Positions 39,948-53,534 of a stretch of DNA of 64,000 nt are shown one piece after another. The position numbers and the translations under genes were made by a program. The notes beneath the pieces were generated by a model. The model was given only the letters and a program-made list of their open reading frames with translations. It was not told where the DNA came from and did no database searches. This DNA comes from Thysanoteuthis rhombus (Eukaryota > Mollusca > Cephalopoda > Oegopsida > Thysanoteuthidae). Numbering within the stretch: position 1 is the first letter of the stretch; the number at the start of each line of letters is the position of its first letter. Where the stretch lies: assembly GCA_963457665.1 (NCBI GenBank), contig OY735203.1, positions 22,334,174-22,398,173 of the forward strand, in the 5' to 3' direction.

Positions 39948-39969
39948 AGATAAAAAGAGAGAGAGACTG
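39871..39969. repeat. (GA)n microsatellite
   Basis: (GA)n at 39871-39942, then a GGGGGAG break and a shorter GA block. Confidence 0.96.
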
Positions 39970-41290
39970 ATAGACAGAGACAGAAAGACAGAAACAGAGA
40001 CAGGTAGAAAAAGATTGCTCCAAAAATCGTGGCTAATGGAGTGAGTAAAAACAGTTCAGCTGGATAACCTTACTCCGTTTTGATAAGGCCAATATTTTTC
40101 GAATTTATCCAATGAAAATCTTTAGTTGTCATTCGTATGTTTGTGTAACATATAGTGAAAATCTGATGAACTATAATAGTAAATAGGAAAGATGGAGTTG
40201 AATCGTAGTTAAAAGTCGACGTTATTTCATTCTTTTCAGTTCACAACAATGTTTTTTTATAAACATTTTTTTCTAAAGATTTTTCTCTTATTTTCATTTG
40301 CTTTGAAACAGTGTTTTACATTTCTGTCTTGTTATGAACATTTTCATTTTATTTTGTTAACCTTTGTATGTTGGCATAACAATGAATAAATATTTTTTCC
40401 TCAACATTAAGTTCAATTTTTTCACGAACTTTTCCATTTTTAATGTTAAAGGTAACGTTTATTGTCAACAATGTTTTCTTTTACGATTCGATAAGGAAAC
40501 AAAATTTAAATTCATAATGTCAACAAAGTTGCTCTATAAAAATAATCAGATAACATTTTTTCAAGACACCAGGAAATTGAAAAAAGTTATACTGTGACTA
40601 AAATGCTTAACCATACTCTTACGGATACTCAGCTTTGAAGTATTCCGTTACCTCCATTATTTGTAAAATACATATTTTTCAAAGTGGAAATAGATTGTGA
40701 TCGAATTTTTATACAATCTGAAGACCAAATCCAAAACTTCTGTTTTTGAAGACGGTGTTGACTACATTGACCATTCTGACGGTACGTCAGCACCTGTGCA
40801 GGCATGCCTGAGAGTATGCACGAACTTGCCAAAGGTTGTACCACACCTGTGTTAAGATTTGTTTCCCCAGCTTGGTTCAGCTGTCTAGCAAGATAACTAT
40901 CAAAGAACATTCCTCATTTTTGTGATGTCCGATGTTCATTTTTTTTTCATCCCAGTCAACGCCAGGGTTACTTACTAGTTTTCAATATTCTTAATTGATC
41001 ACTTCGAACGAGATATGCTCGCTGCCAAAAGATGCCAGTCACGTGACGTTTTCTATTGATTGAATTGCCAAACCTGTTTTACTTTCTCCCCTCTCACGAC
41101 TTGTCAAATTTTAAGGCATTTATGAATTAACGACTGTTTTCTTTTTCTTATTTTTACGTCAACATTTTCTTGTTTTTGTTTTTAGTAACCACCCCACCCG
41201 ACCTCCCCCGACCTCCCTCTTTCGTTGTCTGTCCGTCTGTCTGCTTCTGTCAGTATGTCTGTCTGTTTGTCTCTCTGTCTGTCTGTCTCT
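39970..41290. other. Unassigned AT-rich DNA
   Basis: The minus-strand 93-codon frame 40629-40910 has a balanced composition and no repeats, but I do not recognise it. A short CTGTCTGTC block lies at 41228-41290. Confidence 0.35.
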
Positions 41291-41294
41291 CTCT

Positions 41295-41295
41295 C

Positions 41296-41355
<60 letters not shown>
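41295..41355. repeat. Compound (CA)n(TA)n microsatellite
   Basis: (CA)n to 41319, then (TA)n to 41354. A (CTGT)-rich tract precedes it. Confidence 0.96.
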
Positions 41356-41357
<2 letters not shown>

Positions 41358-41511
41358 TTGAAAACCTATTTTCCAGTCAAAGACCATTCTGGTTGTGGTA
41401 TTTGAATGAGGGTCTGTATCTATGCATTATTGGAACTTATGTCAGTGAAAATTCAATCAGGATCACTAGCGAGACTGCAACCAGGCAATATATTTATCCA
41501 GGACTTTAATT

Positions 41512-41572
41512 ATACACCAGCCTCTCGGAGATATGGCTATTTAAATCGATATTAATGATGTTATTTCTGTGA
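41512..41572. repeat. Dispersed repeat scrap, paired with 38797-38857
   Basis: Shares the order ACACCAGCC, GGCTATTTAA-TCGA, TTATT-CTG with 38797-38857, diverged. Confidence 0.55.
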
Positions 41573-41758
41573 AATCTCATTTAAGCCTCACACGAAGAGG
41601 ATTATTTTATTGCTGATGTCCCAACTTTCTATTTCTCGACCGTCTGTTTTGATTGCACATCCATTTTCTACTCGTCTGCTGAGAAAGCATTGGAAATCTG
41701 ATTGATTCTTCATATCTATTCTTTCAATACATTCATTTATACGAACACTCACAGACTC

Positions 41759-41841
41759 GCACACACACATACACACACACACACAGACACACATGCACAC
41801 ACACACACACACATACACACACACACACACAGACACACATG

Positions 41842-41900
<59 letters not shown>
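41759..41900. repeat. Compound (CA)n(TA)n microsatellite with higher-order period
   Basis: (CA)n is interrupted in a repeated pattern: an ACATACACAC block and an ACAGACACACATGCACAC block each occur twice, about 48-50 bases apart. (TA)n follows at 41862-41897. Confidence 0.93.
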
Positions 41901-41905
<5 letters not shown>

Positions 41906-42782
41906 AATCTCTGGCAAAAAGTAAGAAATGACCACACTTTGAGGATGTTGACTAAAAGTTCGTTTTTTTTTACCTCATAGCAATACAAAACTTGGCTGCA
42001 GCACAGGAATTTTTTTTCACTACGTAAAAATTTGATTTCATGAACCACTAGCTTAGTTGCGCTGAGACCAACCCCACTTTTCCATTAAAATACAAAGGTT
42101 GAACTAAATAAAAAAAACATCTCGATACAATATCAGTCCAAAACTACGTGTCCCATCTCAACTTCTCCAGTAATAGTTCCAATAAATACGATTTCGAAAC
42201 TTTAGCAGAACAAGTCAACCCAGTTCAAGCTTCAGAAGTGTGACTGAGTTCATCATCAGTTGCTTGCGTTTGTCACTGTGTCATCATCATTCGTCGATGG
42301 CGTCAGTTGTTCTCTGGTCTGGTCATTGTCATCTGCCATTGTTGTTACGAACGAAAATAAAGCCTAAAATTAATGGAAAAAAGTTTAACAAAAGAATGTA
42401 CCGTCTACTCAGTTTGATGGTTGATCCACTCTCAGCGTTAAAAACAAGAAAGAAAAAAAAAAGGAAACCCTACCCTCAACCTGATAGTTTATCGACCACT
42501 GACTTCAAAAGAAAAAAAGTGAGTCACCTGGGTCAGAATCGATCCCAAGATTTAATGGTGACTAGTAAAAGGATCTTGACCATCTTGTAAAATCTGCACT
42601 TCCTTTGTGATCATGATGAATATGATTCGGATAAAAATTGCTAAAAATGTCTGATGGATATACAGCCTTTCTAAAATTCCTACGTTTTTACGTTGTTTAA
42701 TGGTTCTTATCATACTGACTGTTTTAATGAAATTGTTAGTAGTATTCCCTCTCACCGGAAAAGAGAAAAACAAATAAAATAC

Positions 42783-42877
42783 ATCATCATCATCATCGTC
42801 GTTGTCGTCGTCGTCGTCGTCATCATCATCATCATCAACAACAGCAACAACAACAACAACCACCACCACCACCACAT
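42783..42877 (-). repeat. Compound trinucleotide array, probable LINE 3' tail
   Basis: The plus strand reads (ATC)n, (GTC)n, (ATC)n, (AAC)n and (CAC)n without a spacer, all in the same three-base phase. It sits immediately at the 3' side of the minus-strand LINE fragment at 42880-43345, where RTE-type LINEs carry short tandem tails. Frames reading as runs of V, D, I, W, L, M or T are artefacts. Confidence 0.85.
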
Positions 42878-42879
42878 TT

Positions 42880-43345
42880 TAACAGCTGTTGACATGGAAC
42901 TACCTCCGGATTTGCTGCATCTCTGTATCTTGAGTGTCCCGGGGCCAATATTTTCTGAACCTTTCCAGTTCATCCTGGCATCTTATATTCTGTCAACCTC
43001 AGCTCTGCATTTGATATTTTGAGATCTACGTTGTGAGTTGAGATGTCCATTGATTGTCTGCCATTCTTGCAACATAGCCAAGCCATTGTCAGTGAGTTAC
43101 ATGACGGTTTCTACTATGTCCCATACACCTGTTTTTCCCCAATTATACTGTGACTACTGATTCTTCCTTAAGATGGAAAGCATTATTCTCTCATGTGTAT
43201 GTTACACAGTTCTTAGTTTGTGGTCAGTTTCATTCAATGTTTCAGCTTCATGGGTGACTATCGGGATGATGCATTGGTTGTACACTCGTATTTTGGGAAC
43301 TAATGGGATTTTGTTGTTTCTTTGAAGGTTGAGGTCACCACCTTA
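42880..43345 (-). mobile_element. RTE-like LINE 3' end, copy 3 (longest)
   Basis: The minus strand reads KIPLVPKIRVYNQCIIPIVT, then HEAETLNETDHKLRTV, HTHERIMLSI, KTGVWDIVE, GYVARMADNQWTSQL, QDELERFRKYWPRDTQD. Family members have V(Y/F)NQC-LPV-TYGAETWTL, ERRMLGI, GHVARM-DNRWT, DEL, W-A-DR. This fixes an RTE-like (Craft-type) RT C-terminus with the preceding thumb/connection part. Stops and frame changes show it is dead. On its 3' side it runs into the compound trinucleotide tail. Confidence 0.8.
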
Positions 43346-43559
43346 GAGTGATTTTTCGCTTGATTTCTTCTTCGGCTGAGCAGTCCATGATGACTGAAGT
43401 TTCATGGCCTGACCAATTCATGATAATAAAGCAAACTCTTGGAGTTTGACTATACCTAAAACAACGGATTGAATTATCTGGATTAATGGCATAAAGTACG
43501 GGAAAATATTGAAATCCAAGTTTTGCAAGCAATTACAGGAACACCAATAAAGATAAGTA

Positions 43560-43870
43560 TATTATTGCTCCTTGTCAAACTTTTATGAGGGTCAGAATTT
43601 TTTAAGGAATGGGTTTCACTTATGAAAAACAGTATTCCTCATCAAGCTGCTCCAAACTTTGACTGATAATCTTTGTAGATTGGAGCCTTGTCATAGCCCG
43701 TTTTCAAGACTTTCTACCATAAATGATCGATGAGATTGATATGTAGAATGTTTGCTCGCGATGCCGTTCGTCTAATATGCTTTCCCCGATGAAAAAACTC
43801 TATTTTCTGTGGCAGGCTGCATTATCATCCTGAACAATGATATCATCATCCACAAACATATTCTACCGAG
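43560..43870 (-). mobile_element. Tc1-like transposase fragment, decayed
   Basis: The minus strand reads IIVQDDNAACHRK, with the second catalytic Asp codon at 43824-43826. Further along it reads INLIDHLW in the place of NPIEHLW, with the catalytic acid codon at 43726-43728 as Asp instead of Glu. The two codons are about 98 bases apart, near the DD34E spacing. KNSDPHKS lies towards the C-terminus. N-terminal domains and terminal repeats are absent. It differs from the Tc1 relic at 20.2 kb (QDDNAACH versus QDNALPH), so it is a different subfamily. Confidence 0.7.
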
Positions 43871-45310
43871 TGATTCTATATACTTCCTCTGATTTATTTG
43901 GAAATGGTAATCTTATAATCTAGTTTGTTTAGTATATTTCATGAAATCAGAATAATCAGCTATTAAACGAAAATTGTTCGTGTCGTATCAGTGATTTGTT
44001 CATATGCACCGAAATAAGAAAAACAGACTCAGATGACATCCAATCAGTGCTGTGTTCCATAAAATTGCTATCAGTAGTAAACGTGCAATGAGTGGAAAGC
44101 TCATCCAAAACAGTTCAAAAAGTTCATCCTAACATGCTTACACATCTCAAAAATTGGCAGCATATACAAAAAAATGTTTTTTTTTGTATATACGTCTTCA
44201 GTTTTCAGTCTTATTTCGTATTTTTGCTGTTCCTTTTCACATTTTTTAATCTCCTGTCAGAGTTTTGTCAATAGGTTATAGAATTACATTTATGTATATG
44301 CTTATGACTGTCTTGGCTTATCCCAAAATACATAAAGTGAATTATATTTGGTTGTATTCCATCGATGTCCAGAGTTCTCTTTGGATAGCCATCATAAAAT
44401 CCTCCAGTCGCAACTGCCGTCCCTGTTTTAAGTAACGAAATATTTTTTCAGGATATTCCTAGCTAAAAGTTACTAATCTTAAACTTCAACCCAAATGTAT
44501 TTGCTATTTAAATTTCTCAAACAGCGAAACATTTGATAGTGATGGTGCTCTCACTTATTACTCTCCATTTTCCCTAGCAAATAAAAAAATGGAAGCCATT
44601 TTCTGAGCGAGATTAAATCATTGTATGTTAAATGAAGTGATAAAAAATGACTACGAAACTTGACGAAAACTCTTCATAAAATGTGTTTTGGCTTCAAAAA
44701 ATAATTATAAAAATCTCCCATTAGTTTTCTTGGAAATAACGTCAGTGCGTGACTCACCTAAGAATGAAATATATTCGACTTATTTTTACACAATTTGTGT
44801 GTCCCAGAGCAAATCAGCAATTTGGATTTTAGATAAGCTTTGATCGTAACTTCGTAGAATTAATACAGGAATCATTTATCCATATAAGTGGACAGTCTCA
44901 GTATTTTACAGCATCGTACTATAATGTTTACCACTTCAAAAGAACAGACAGCAATTCTGCTTGGATTCCATCTTAATTTTCACCTCGTTCGTGAAGCATC
45001 CGAACTAATGGCTCGTCCATTTTATTTATTTGTCAGGTTCACCAGGGAATTGGTGTTAGTCCAGCAATCGCAAAATACTTGTATCATCAGACATTATATC
45101 TTTCTATAAAGTGGAAATATCAATGGCAAAAAACATTCTCAGCAGGAAGTTTAGTAACATGGTAATTATTTTCAGAGGGATCCTGAATCATTTAACACGC
45201 AAGCAATTTTTGACACACATAATTGTCTGTGTTGAAAGGAACAAATATAGTAGATATGGACCGTGACTAAATGAAATAGGAATTTGGATTCATAACATTT
45301 GGGGCTTTAC
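43871..45310. other. Unassigned AT-rich DNA
   Basis: No recognised feature. Frames at 44092-44274 and 44888-45109 have no motif. Confidence 0.45.
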
Positions 45311-45314
45311 ATTA

Positions 45315-45410
45315 CCGGCAACTGTTTAGCTCAGTTGTAAGAGCAACGCTTTGTTGGAGTGGCAGCCCAATTTGTTACAGGTTCAATCCCTGTGGCAGCC
45401 CTGTTTAAAT
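45315..45410 (+). mobile_element. tRNA-derived SINE head, well preserved
   Basis: Box A TTTAGCTCAGTTGTAAGAGC (45328-45347) contains a perfect D-stem GCTC/GAGC. The T-arm ACAGG-TTCAATC-CCTGT (about 45376-45392) has a perfect 5 bp stem and box B. GGCAGCC follows as the 3' acceptor strand. The 5' acceptor AACTGTT differs from the expected GGCTGCC only by transitions. A possible anticodon arm ACGCT-TTGTTGG-AGTGG would give anticodon GTT. The spacer before the T-arm is about 10 bases too long for a tRNA, so this is a SINE head or tRNA pseudogene rather than a working tRNA. Confidence 0.7.
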
Positions 45411-45521
45411 TGATTTTTTATTATATTTGCGGTGTCTAGATTGTTGATATTTACCGTGTATTTTAGGAGAAATCAATAAATAGTTTCAATAGAATGCAAT
45501 TTATAATCATTCCGTCGGATC

Positions 45522-46645
<1,124 letters not shown>

Positions 46646-46647
46646 TA

Positions 46648-46865
46648 GTTGCAAGAGGAGGAACGAATTCCTTGATTTTTGACACCTTAAACGGGAAAGA
46701 ATTCTCCTTTCACTTCCAATCCTTAAAAGCAATAGAATTTCACTTACAATTTTTCACTCCATAAAAGAGGGATGGAATTCTTGTTCCTTTTTGACCACTT
46801 GAGAGGAGAAAAAAGTTTCCTTTCAGTTCTGATCACTTGAAGGGTTTCTTTTCACTTTAGAACTA
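46648..46865. repeat. Degenerate tandem repeat, 36-38 bp unit, about 6 copies
   Basis: A phrase of the type CCTTAAAAGGGAAAGAATTC followed by TTTCACTT recurs at about 46648, 46685, 46721, 46759, 46796 and 46834. That is a period of 36-38 bases, with heavy divergence between units. Confidence 0.7.
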
Positions 46866-46869
46866 CCAA

Positions 46870-48445
46870 AGAATTATATATAAGCATATAATGTGAGGTG
46901 CGTATATAGACTGAAAGTAAGGTTCCATTTCGGCATTTTAGTTGCATTATAGATTGTAAACATGAATTCCATTCATATCCTTTAAATTTTTTCTCGTTTC
47001 CTATTTCAAAACATATGCCTCTTGAGTATGCAGGGGAAATTTGGTTGGACTACACTAATGTATAAGCAGTTTTTATGGGGTAACATACACCCCCACCCCC
47101 CAAATTGTTGTTTTCGTTCTTTATTCCTGAAGCATTGGTCAATGTGAAGTGTATGGTTGATACATCTAGGATGTTGCTGGTCATTTTATATTCTGGTTTA
47201 TAATATCCGTTTTCATTTGTATGTACTTCCATCTTTATATCATCTGGGTACCGGTTTTATTTCTTAGTAATCCGTTGGTTTTTGATTTTGGTTTGTCAAT
47301 TTGTTCATCATGTGTTTAGGTGTTGGTCTTCCACTTGGTACTTAGTTTGGTAATAATTGATACCCTGATAATTGATTCGTGTATGATAAAGTTTTTGTGA
47401 TTTACTCTCCAGCTTGTTTTATATTTTCCCCGTAGAGCTATATACACGTTTCCTCCTCTCTCTGCGGTTCTTTTTCATGAGCCGGAAGAATAGTCGGAAA
47501 ATGTTTTTTTTTCTTTTTCCTGGGATTTGTGAAGATTTCTCTCTTCTCTCTCAAGAGTTTTACTACCATTGCTGAGAAAGGGAGGGATGCGTTCCCTAGT
47601 GACATAGTTCCTTGATTTCGGTTCGTAGTTATTGGTCAATTTCCAGATGCCTTGCTGTGTAGTGTAAAGTTTTATCCTGAAGAAAATGCACGCGAAGCTC
47701 TAGTTTTGTAATTTTGAGTTCAATCTTAATTCTCCTTTCCTCTGTGTCTTGAGGCATTATCTTTCCCAGTATTTCCTTAAGATATAAATTCCCTCTACTC
47801 CAAAAAAAGAAAGTTTTTTTTTGTATATATTTTGTCCATTTCTCGGCTTTTTATTGTGTTATAGGATTCTAACTTTCTCTTATTCAAGAGATTCTTTCAC
47901 ATCCAGAATTTTTTTTTTGTTTTCTGGTTGTGAAATCTCCTTCCTGGATGTAGAATCTGCCCTTTTCTCTTAAGTATCCATAATAGGTTTTAAAGTAGTT
48001 GTCAAGTGCATTTTGTTTTTCTTAAGTGCATATCGAGTATATAGGGTCTATCGAAGCATACAGTTTTTCATTTTTTTTCTTTTTCCAGTCCCTCTTGATT
48101 TTTTTTTGCTATTTCTGTTTTGTTTTGTGTATCTCCAAGATATTGTTTGCTGCTTATTTTCGCCGCAGTAAGAGGTGGAAAGTTAAATAGATCCAACACT
48201 TTAAATCATTTAAAAGAATTTCGCAAGTGTATTGGACTTGAGTATCATTTCGAATTATTTTTTAGGGATTATTTTCTCCTTCATTTAACTACAAAGACAC
48301 AGAAGCACTTACAATTGAACGCGTTTACGCAAACTTTCAATGCACCTACACAAGAAACTTGACACGTAAAAAAAGAGAATAAATTCATCCTTATGGATTA
48401 TATCCTGGATAATAACCCTAAAGTACTTGATGCAGATATTTACGT
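46870..48445 (-). other. Unidentified decayed coding-like region
   Basis: The minus strand between about 47040 and 47720, and again at 47860-48110, is A-rich. It breaks into K/R/N-rich frames, for example KNRREEET, LDVSTIHFTLTNASG and LREKGRFYIQEGDF. This looks like an old retroelement ORF, but no RT, nuclease or gag motif can be named. The plus-strand frame 48120-48362 is also unrecognised. Confidence 0.25.
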
Positions 48446-48457
48446 AAAAACATAAAG

Positions 48458-48528
48458 CTCATTTCCAACACTTCTAAGGTAATAATCTGATGGAGCTCTT
48501 GGAGGACTGAAACACGTGTTGAAATGAG
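48458..48528 (+). ncRNA. Hammerhead-like motif within an inverted repeat
   Basis: CUGAUGG (48487-48493) is followed by AGCUC-UUGGA-GGACU (stem II with one mismatch) and GAAAC (48509-48513), then ACGUGUU. This fits CUGAUGA-stem II-GAAA-C-loop-GUH with an A-to-G change in the core, and a U is inserted before GAAA. In addition CTCATTTCCAACAC (48458-48471) and GTGTTGAAATGAG (48516-48528) are complementary apart from one bulge and enclose the core. A (TA)n array starts about a dozen bases downstream, as in the other hammerhead-bearing repeats. Confidence 0.45.
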
Positions 48529-48538
48529 AATGATTATG

Positions 48539-48782
<244 letters not shown>

Positions 48783-48783
<1 letters not shown>

Positions 48784-49468
48784 TTTAAGGTATTGCCCTG
48801 GAAAGAAAAAAATTCAAATTATATTTAGATAGGGAAGCTAATTATGTTATAAAAAGTTTCCATACATTAAACTGTTCGTTTTAGTTCAGTATTTGTCAAG
48901 TTGAGCATTTTAGCTACATTGTAAATAGAACCAACCCCCCTCTTTCTTATGAGATTAAACATCAATTGTTCCCAAAAGTGACTAGTCACCGATGCGGGTC
49001 AACTTAGTGCATCAGACACCACATATCAGAAAAATATGCAAAATTACTGAAAAATCATCCCAAGTACCCACGTAAACACTCAGTTTAATCAGTTTATGCT
49101 CAAATTGTCTGTATTGTGCAGGAAAATAATTACATTAAAGAACATATTCTTTTAACTGTCGTCGATTTTTTCCCTGGGCTTCCCCACTAGTTTAATAATA
49201 AATTAAGTGAAACATATATCCAAGTATGCGTAAAATAGTACATAGTTAAATCGAAAGTAAATATTGAAATAATACTTTGTAATTACTGGAACAAAAATTA
49301 TGAAATAAAATTTAGGTTTCATTTTAGAATAGTAATTACTTTGCAAACAGAAGTCATCAGTAAAACCCTAAGAAATTACCCATTCAATGTCTTATGTCGT
49401 GAAAGATGTACTGTTATGCAGAATTTTAGCTCCCTACTTGCAAACAGATTGGTAGGTATTTTTTGTGC

Positions 49469-49476
<8 letters not shown>
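48783..49476. other. Unassigned AT-rich DNA
   Basis: No feature was recognised. Confidence 0.5.

Positions 49477-49558
<82 letters not shown>
49477..49558. repeat. (TA)n microsatellite
   Basis: About 80 bases of pure TA. The 137- and 107-codon frames that cross it have no motif on either side. Confidence 0.97.
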
Positions 49559-49561
<3 letters not shown>

Positions 49562-50730
49562 GCTTTCTATACGTGTGTGTGTTTCATGGAACTACGTTCA
49601 TGCCGGAGAATATCTTGATGAATGTTTGTGTAAATATCCGGATACATATTTGTTTAAGGAAATCACAAAAAATACTCTTTGTAAAAATCACGTCTTCTAT
49701 TCGTTGGTTACTCAGCCCCATATTGTTTGTTCAAAGGATCAAATATCAGTATGACGTGCATAATCCTTACAATAATTTCAGGAGCTAAAATAATGGTTCT
49801 GAGCGAAAGGAAAATCGGTTGGTCTTTTAGTCTTGGTCAATGCCGAAACAAATGACTATTGGACAAGTTGATAGTCATTGGAAATAGGAAATAAAAATTC
49901 TTATAACTCAACCTAAACGGAATCTATTTGCAGAAAAAGGTCGCCTCTGTGTTTGGTTGTATTCCGTTTGGCTTCTTGATTATATATTGCTAGACACTGA
50001 ATAAATTGTCGCTTCACGAGGCTATGGTGAGCAATTGGTTGATTTGAACGTTGCATTGGGACTGAAATGACCTTTCCCTTGCAAAGCAGTCGACCCTTGA
50101 TTTTACAATATGATAGTGCCCGTCCTCAGCAAAGGCAATAGAACAAGCAACCATGGGGAGTAGGAGCGATGGGGAGCGGCAACATGCTCTATACTCCAAG
50201 AATTCTCAATTTCAGACTCTCATTTGTTTCGCACTCTGCAAATCCCTTATTGTCATGTCAGCGGTTACAACGACTTCATGATACTGGCATATCCTTGAAG
50301 AAATCATTCGTTCGAAACTAGAACCGTTTTTTATCATATAATAGATAATGTATCCGAGAGATAAATTATGAATGAGATTAATGATTCTGTATGAATATAT
50401 CAGTATGAATAATAAAGTCAACAAGGAAATCTTAGCATAAACTTCGTGCATGAAGGTAGATGAATGAATATAGATTCTCGTGACTATAAGTGTAAGTGTT
50501 TGTGCAAGTACAAAAAATATTAGATATTAATGATAATCTTTAAGTAACAATAATTTCTATCTATTCATCTATCTATCTCTATATCTAACTATCAGTTTAT
50601 CTTTTTGCACGTTAATTGCAGGACCGCCTGCTATATAGACACTGTTTGATCAGTTCTATCTCTATCTATTTACGCCATGACGTCTGGTGACTTTACTAAA
50701 CTGAGCCAAGTGAAATAAGTATGTACTAGT
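49559..50730. other. Unassigned DNA
   Basis: AGTCGACCCTTGATTTTA at 50088-50105 nearly repeats a phrase inside the candidate MITE at 50738-50905. A TCTA block lies at 50567-50590. Nothing else was recognised. Confidence 0.4.
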
Positions 50731-50910
50731 GAATACATTCCGTCGATTTCGTGTATAAGTCGACCCTTGATTTACGATAATGCTCAGTTAGCTCCTAGTT
50801 CCCACCCCCCATTAATTTTCAACTTCAACCTTTCAAAACCATTACTCATGTATAGGTCGATCCCCTACGTCCGTCTGAAAACTCGACCTACACAGGGGAA
50901 TATACAGTAC
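50722..50910. mobile_element. Candidate MITE with imperfect terminal inverted repeats
   Basis: The left part reads GTACT, ATTCC, CGTGTATAAGTCGACCC. The reverse complement of the right end reads GTACT, ATTCCCC, TGTGTAGGTCGAGT. An internal direct copy, ATGTATAGGTCGATCCC, lies at 50849-50865. A length of about 190 bp with no coding capacity fits a MITE. The family is not identified and the inverted repeats contain an indel. Confidence 0.4.
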
Positions 50911-51862
<952 letters not shown>

Positions 51863-51869
51863 GTATAGT

Positions 51870-52030
51870 TTTGCATGAAATGTTAGTCTCTATGTTTGAA
51901 GCAAAGGTTTCAATCCAGTTTCGTGGTACTGAATGTGAAATTAGCTAGTCTATAGCCACGCCAAAAAAGTAATGCAACGAAACAGTTGTCAGTGGATGGC
52001 ATGATTATTTGCACACACACACACACACAT
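51870..52030 (+). mobile_element. tRNA-derived SINE, copy 3 (plus strand), with (CA)n end
   Basis: GCAAAGGTTTCAATCC then GTGGTACTG near 51898-51932 match the box-B region of the SINEs at 30.7 and 53.6 kb. AGTCTATAG, CAACGAAACAG and GTGGATGGCATGATTAT follow in the same order as in their 3' ends. The element ends at 52012 and (CA)n begins at 52013. Box A is decayed. Confidence 0.65.
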
Positions 52031-52079
52031 ACACGCTAATATATGTATACATATATATATGTGTGTGTGTGTGGATATA

Positions 52080-52569
52080 TAACTTTTTATATGTACCATA
52101 AAAATGTTGCAGTAATCATACTCGGTAGGGATAGGAATAGGAGTTGATATTAACCCATGCACCATTCAGGCGTATTTAGATATAGATCACCGTGATAGAG
52201 ACCCGGTTTATAATCAGATAGAATTAAAGATATCAAGTTAGGTAATAGAACCGAAGAAAACTATGTTTTGGGCAGGCTTCATTATTTCACTTAATTTTTA
52301 CATACTTAAATTACCTAAATATAAGTGGATTTTCCTTTTTAATCAGGCACAGAAATTTTGAATAGATAAGTCATACTTCAGAACGGTAAATGATATAACA
52401 TTTGTTTTCCATCGTTTTTTTTTTGTTTTTTTTTAACACATTATTGTTTAATGATTCCTGTATGAAATTTTAATGGAATATGTTAGTAAAAAGGATTATG
52501 GCCACCTATATGAGTAGAAAGGAGAATTGATTTAGAACGAGGTACAAAATCAATATGACGAAATATTAG

Positions 52570-52642
<73 letters not shown>

Positions 52643-53534
52643 TGCTATTCTTTGAGACCCAGTTTATATATTCCTTGCAAAGGATACGTTCAGAAAAAGG
52701 TTATGGATAAGTAATTTTTTCATGTTCAGATTCACTGAATATCTGTTTGCACCTCATTTTTCCCTATCAATGTATTGATTGATCTACTTATCTATCTATG
52801 TGCGTATGCTCGTCTGTCTACTTCGTTTTGCGTGGCAAATGTGATATATATGAACTGTTTATATCTCTTCTCTGAGCGTATGACAATCTCCTACAATCGA
52901 TTCAGCCTGGCATCAGGCCAGATAAATATGACACTCTATGAAGATCGAAATCACAACACTAGCAATCATTTAGCAAGACACCTACGATAACTAATCAATG
53001 TACAGGAAGCATACTTGAGATTTCTATGAAACTTGGTATATGTACCTATCATTATCCATTTAAAAAAGAACAAATTAATATCCGGTACTCTATTCACTTA
53101 TCTTAGCATCATATACCACGTTTCAGGATCGCTTTTTTCTGTTTGTTGTTTTATTTTCATCCACACACATTCTGCTCTCTCCTTTTTTTCTTATTTTCTT
53201 TCATCATACTTTCTTTATTGACTTTTTTTTGCTGAAGCACCAAAAAATAGAATTTCTCTCCAAGGGAGGCCACCCATCTATATGGAGCAGTGACATCTCT
53301 GGTGGATCTATATTTATATGTCTATAAAAAAATTGTGTATCGTATCATATCATATTGAAACATGTTGAATGTATCACTTGGCCTAGACAACGTAAATAAA
53401 ATGAATTAAGATGGCTCTGTAGTAAGAATCGGACAAGTGAAATACTTATATACATATGTGTAGTCATCATATATAAGGTGTCCATATCACTTTTACTCCT
53501 GAATTTGTTTCATTTCGGAATTTTCACTTTTGTG
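52080..53534. other. Unassigned DNA with one (TA)n array
   Basis: (TA)n lies at 52574-52640 and T runs at 52415-52435. No gene or other element was recognised. Confidence 0.5.
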
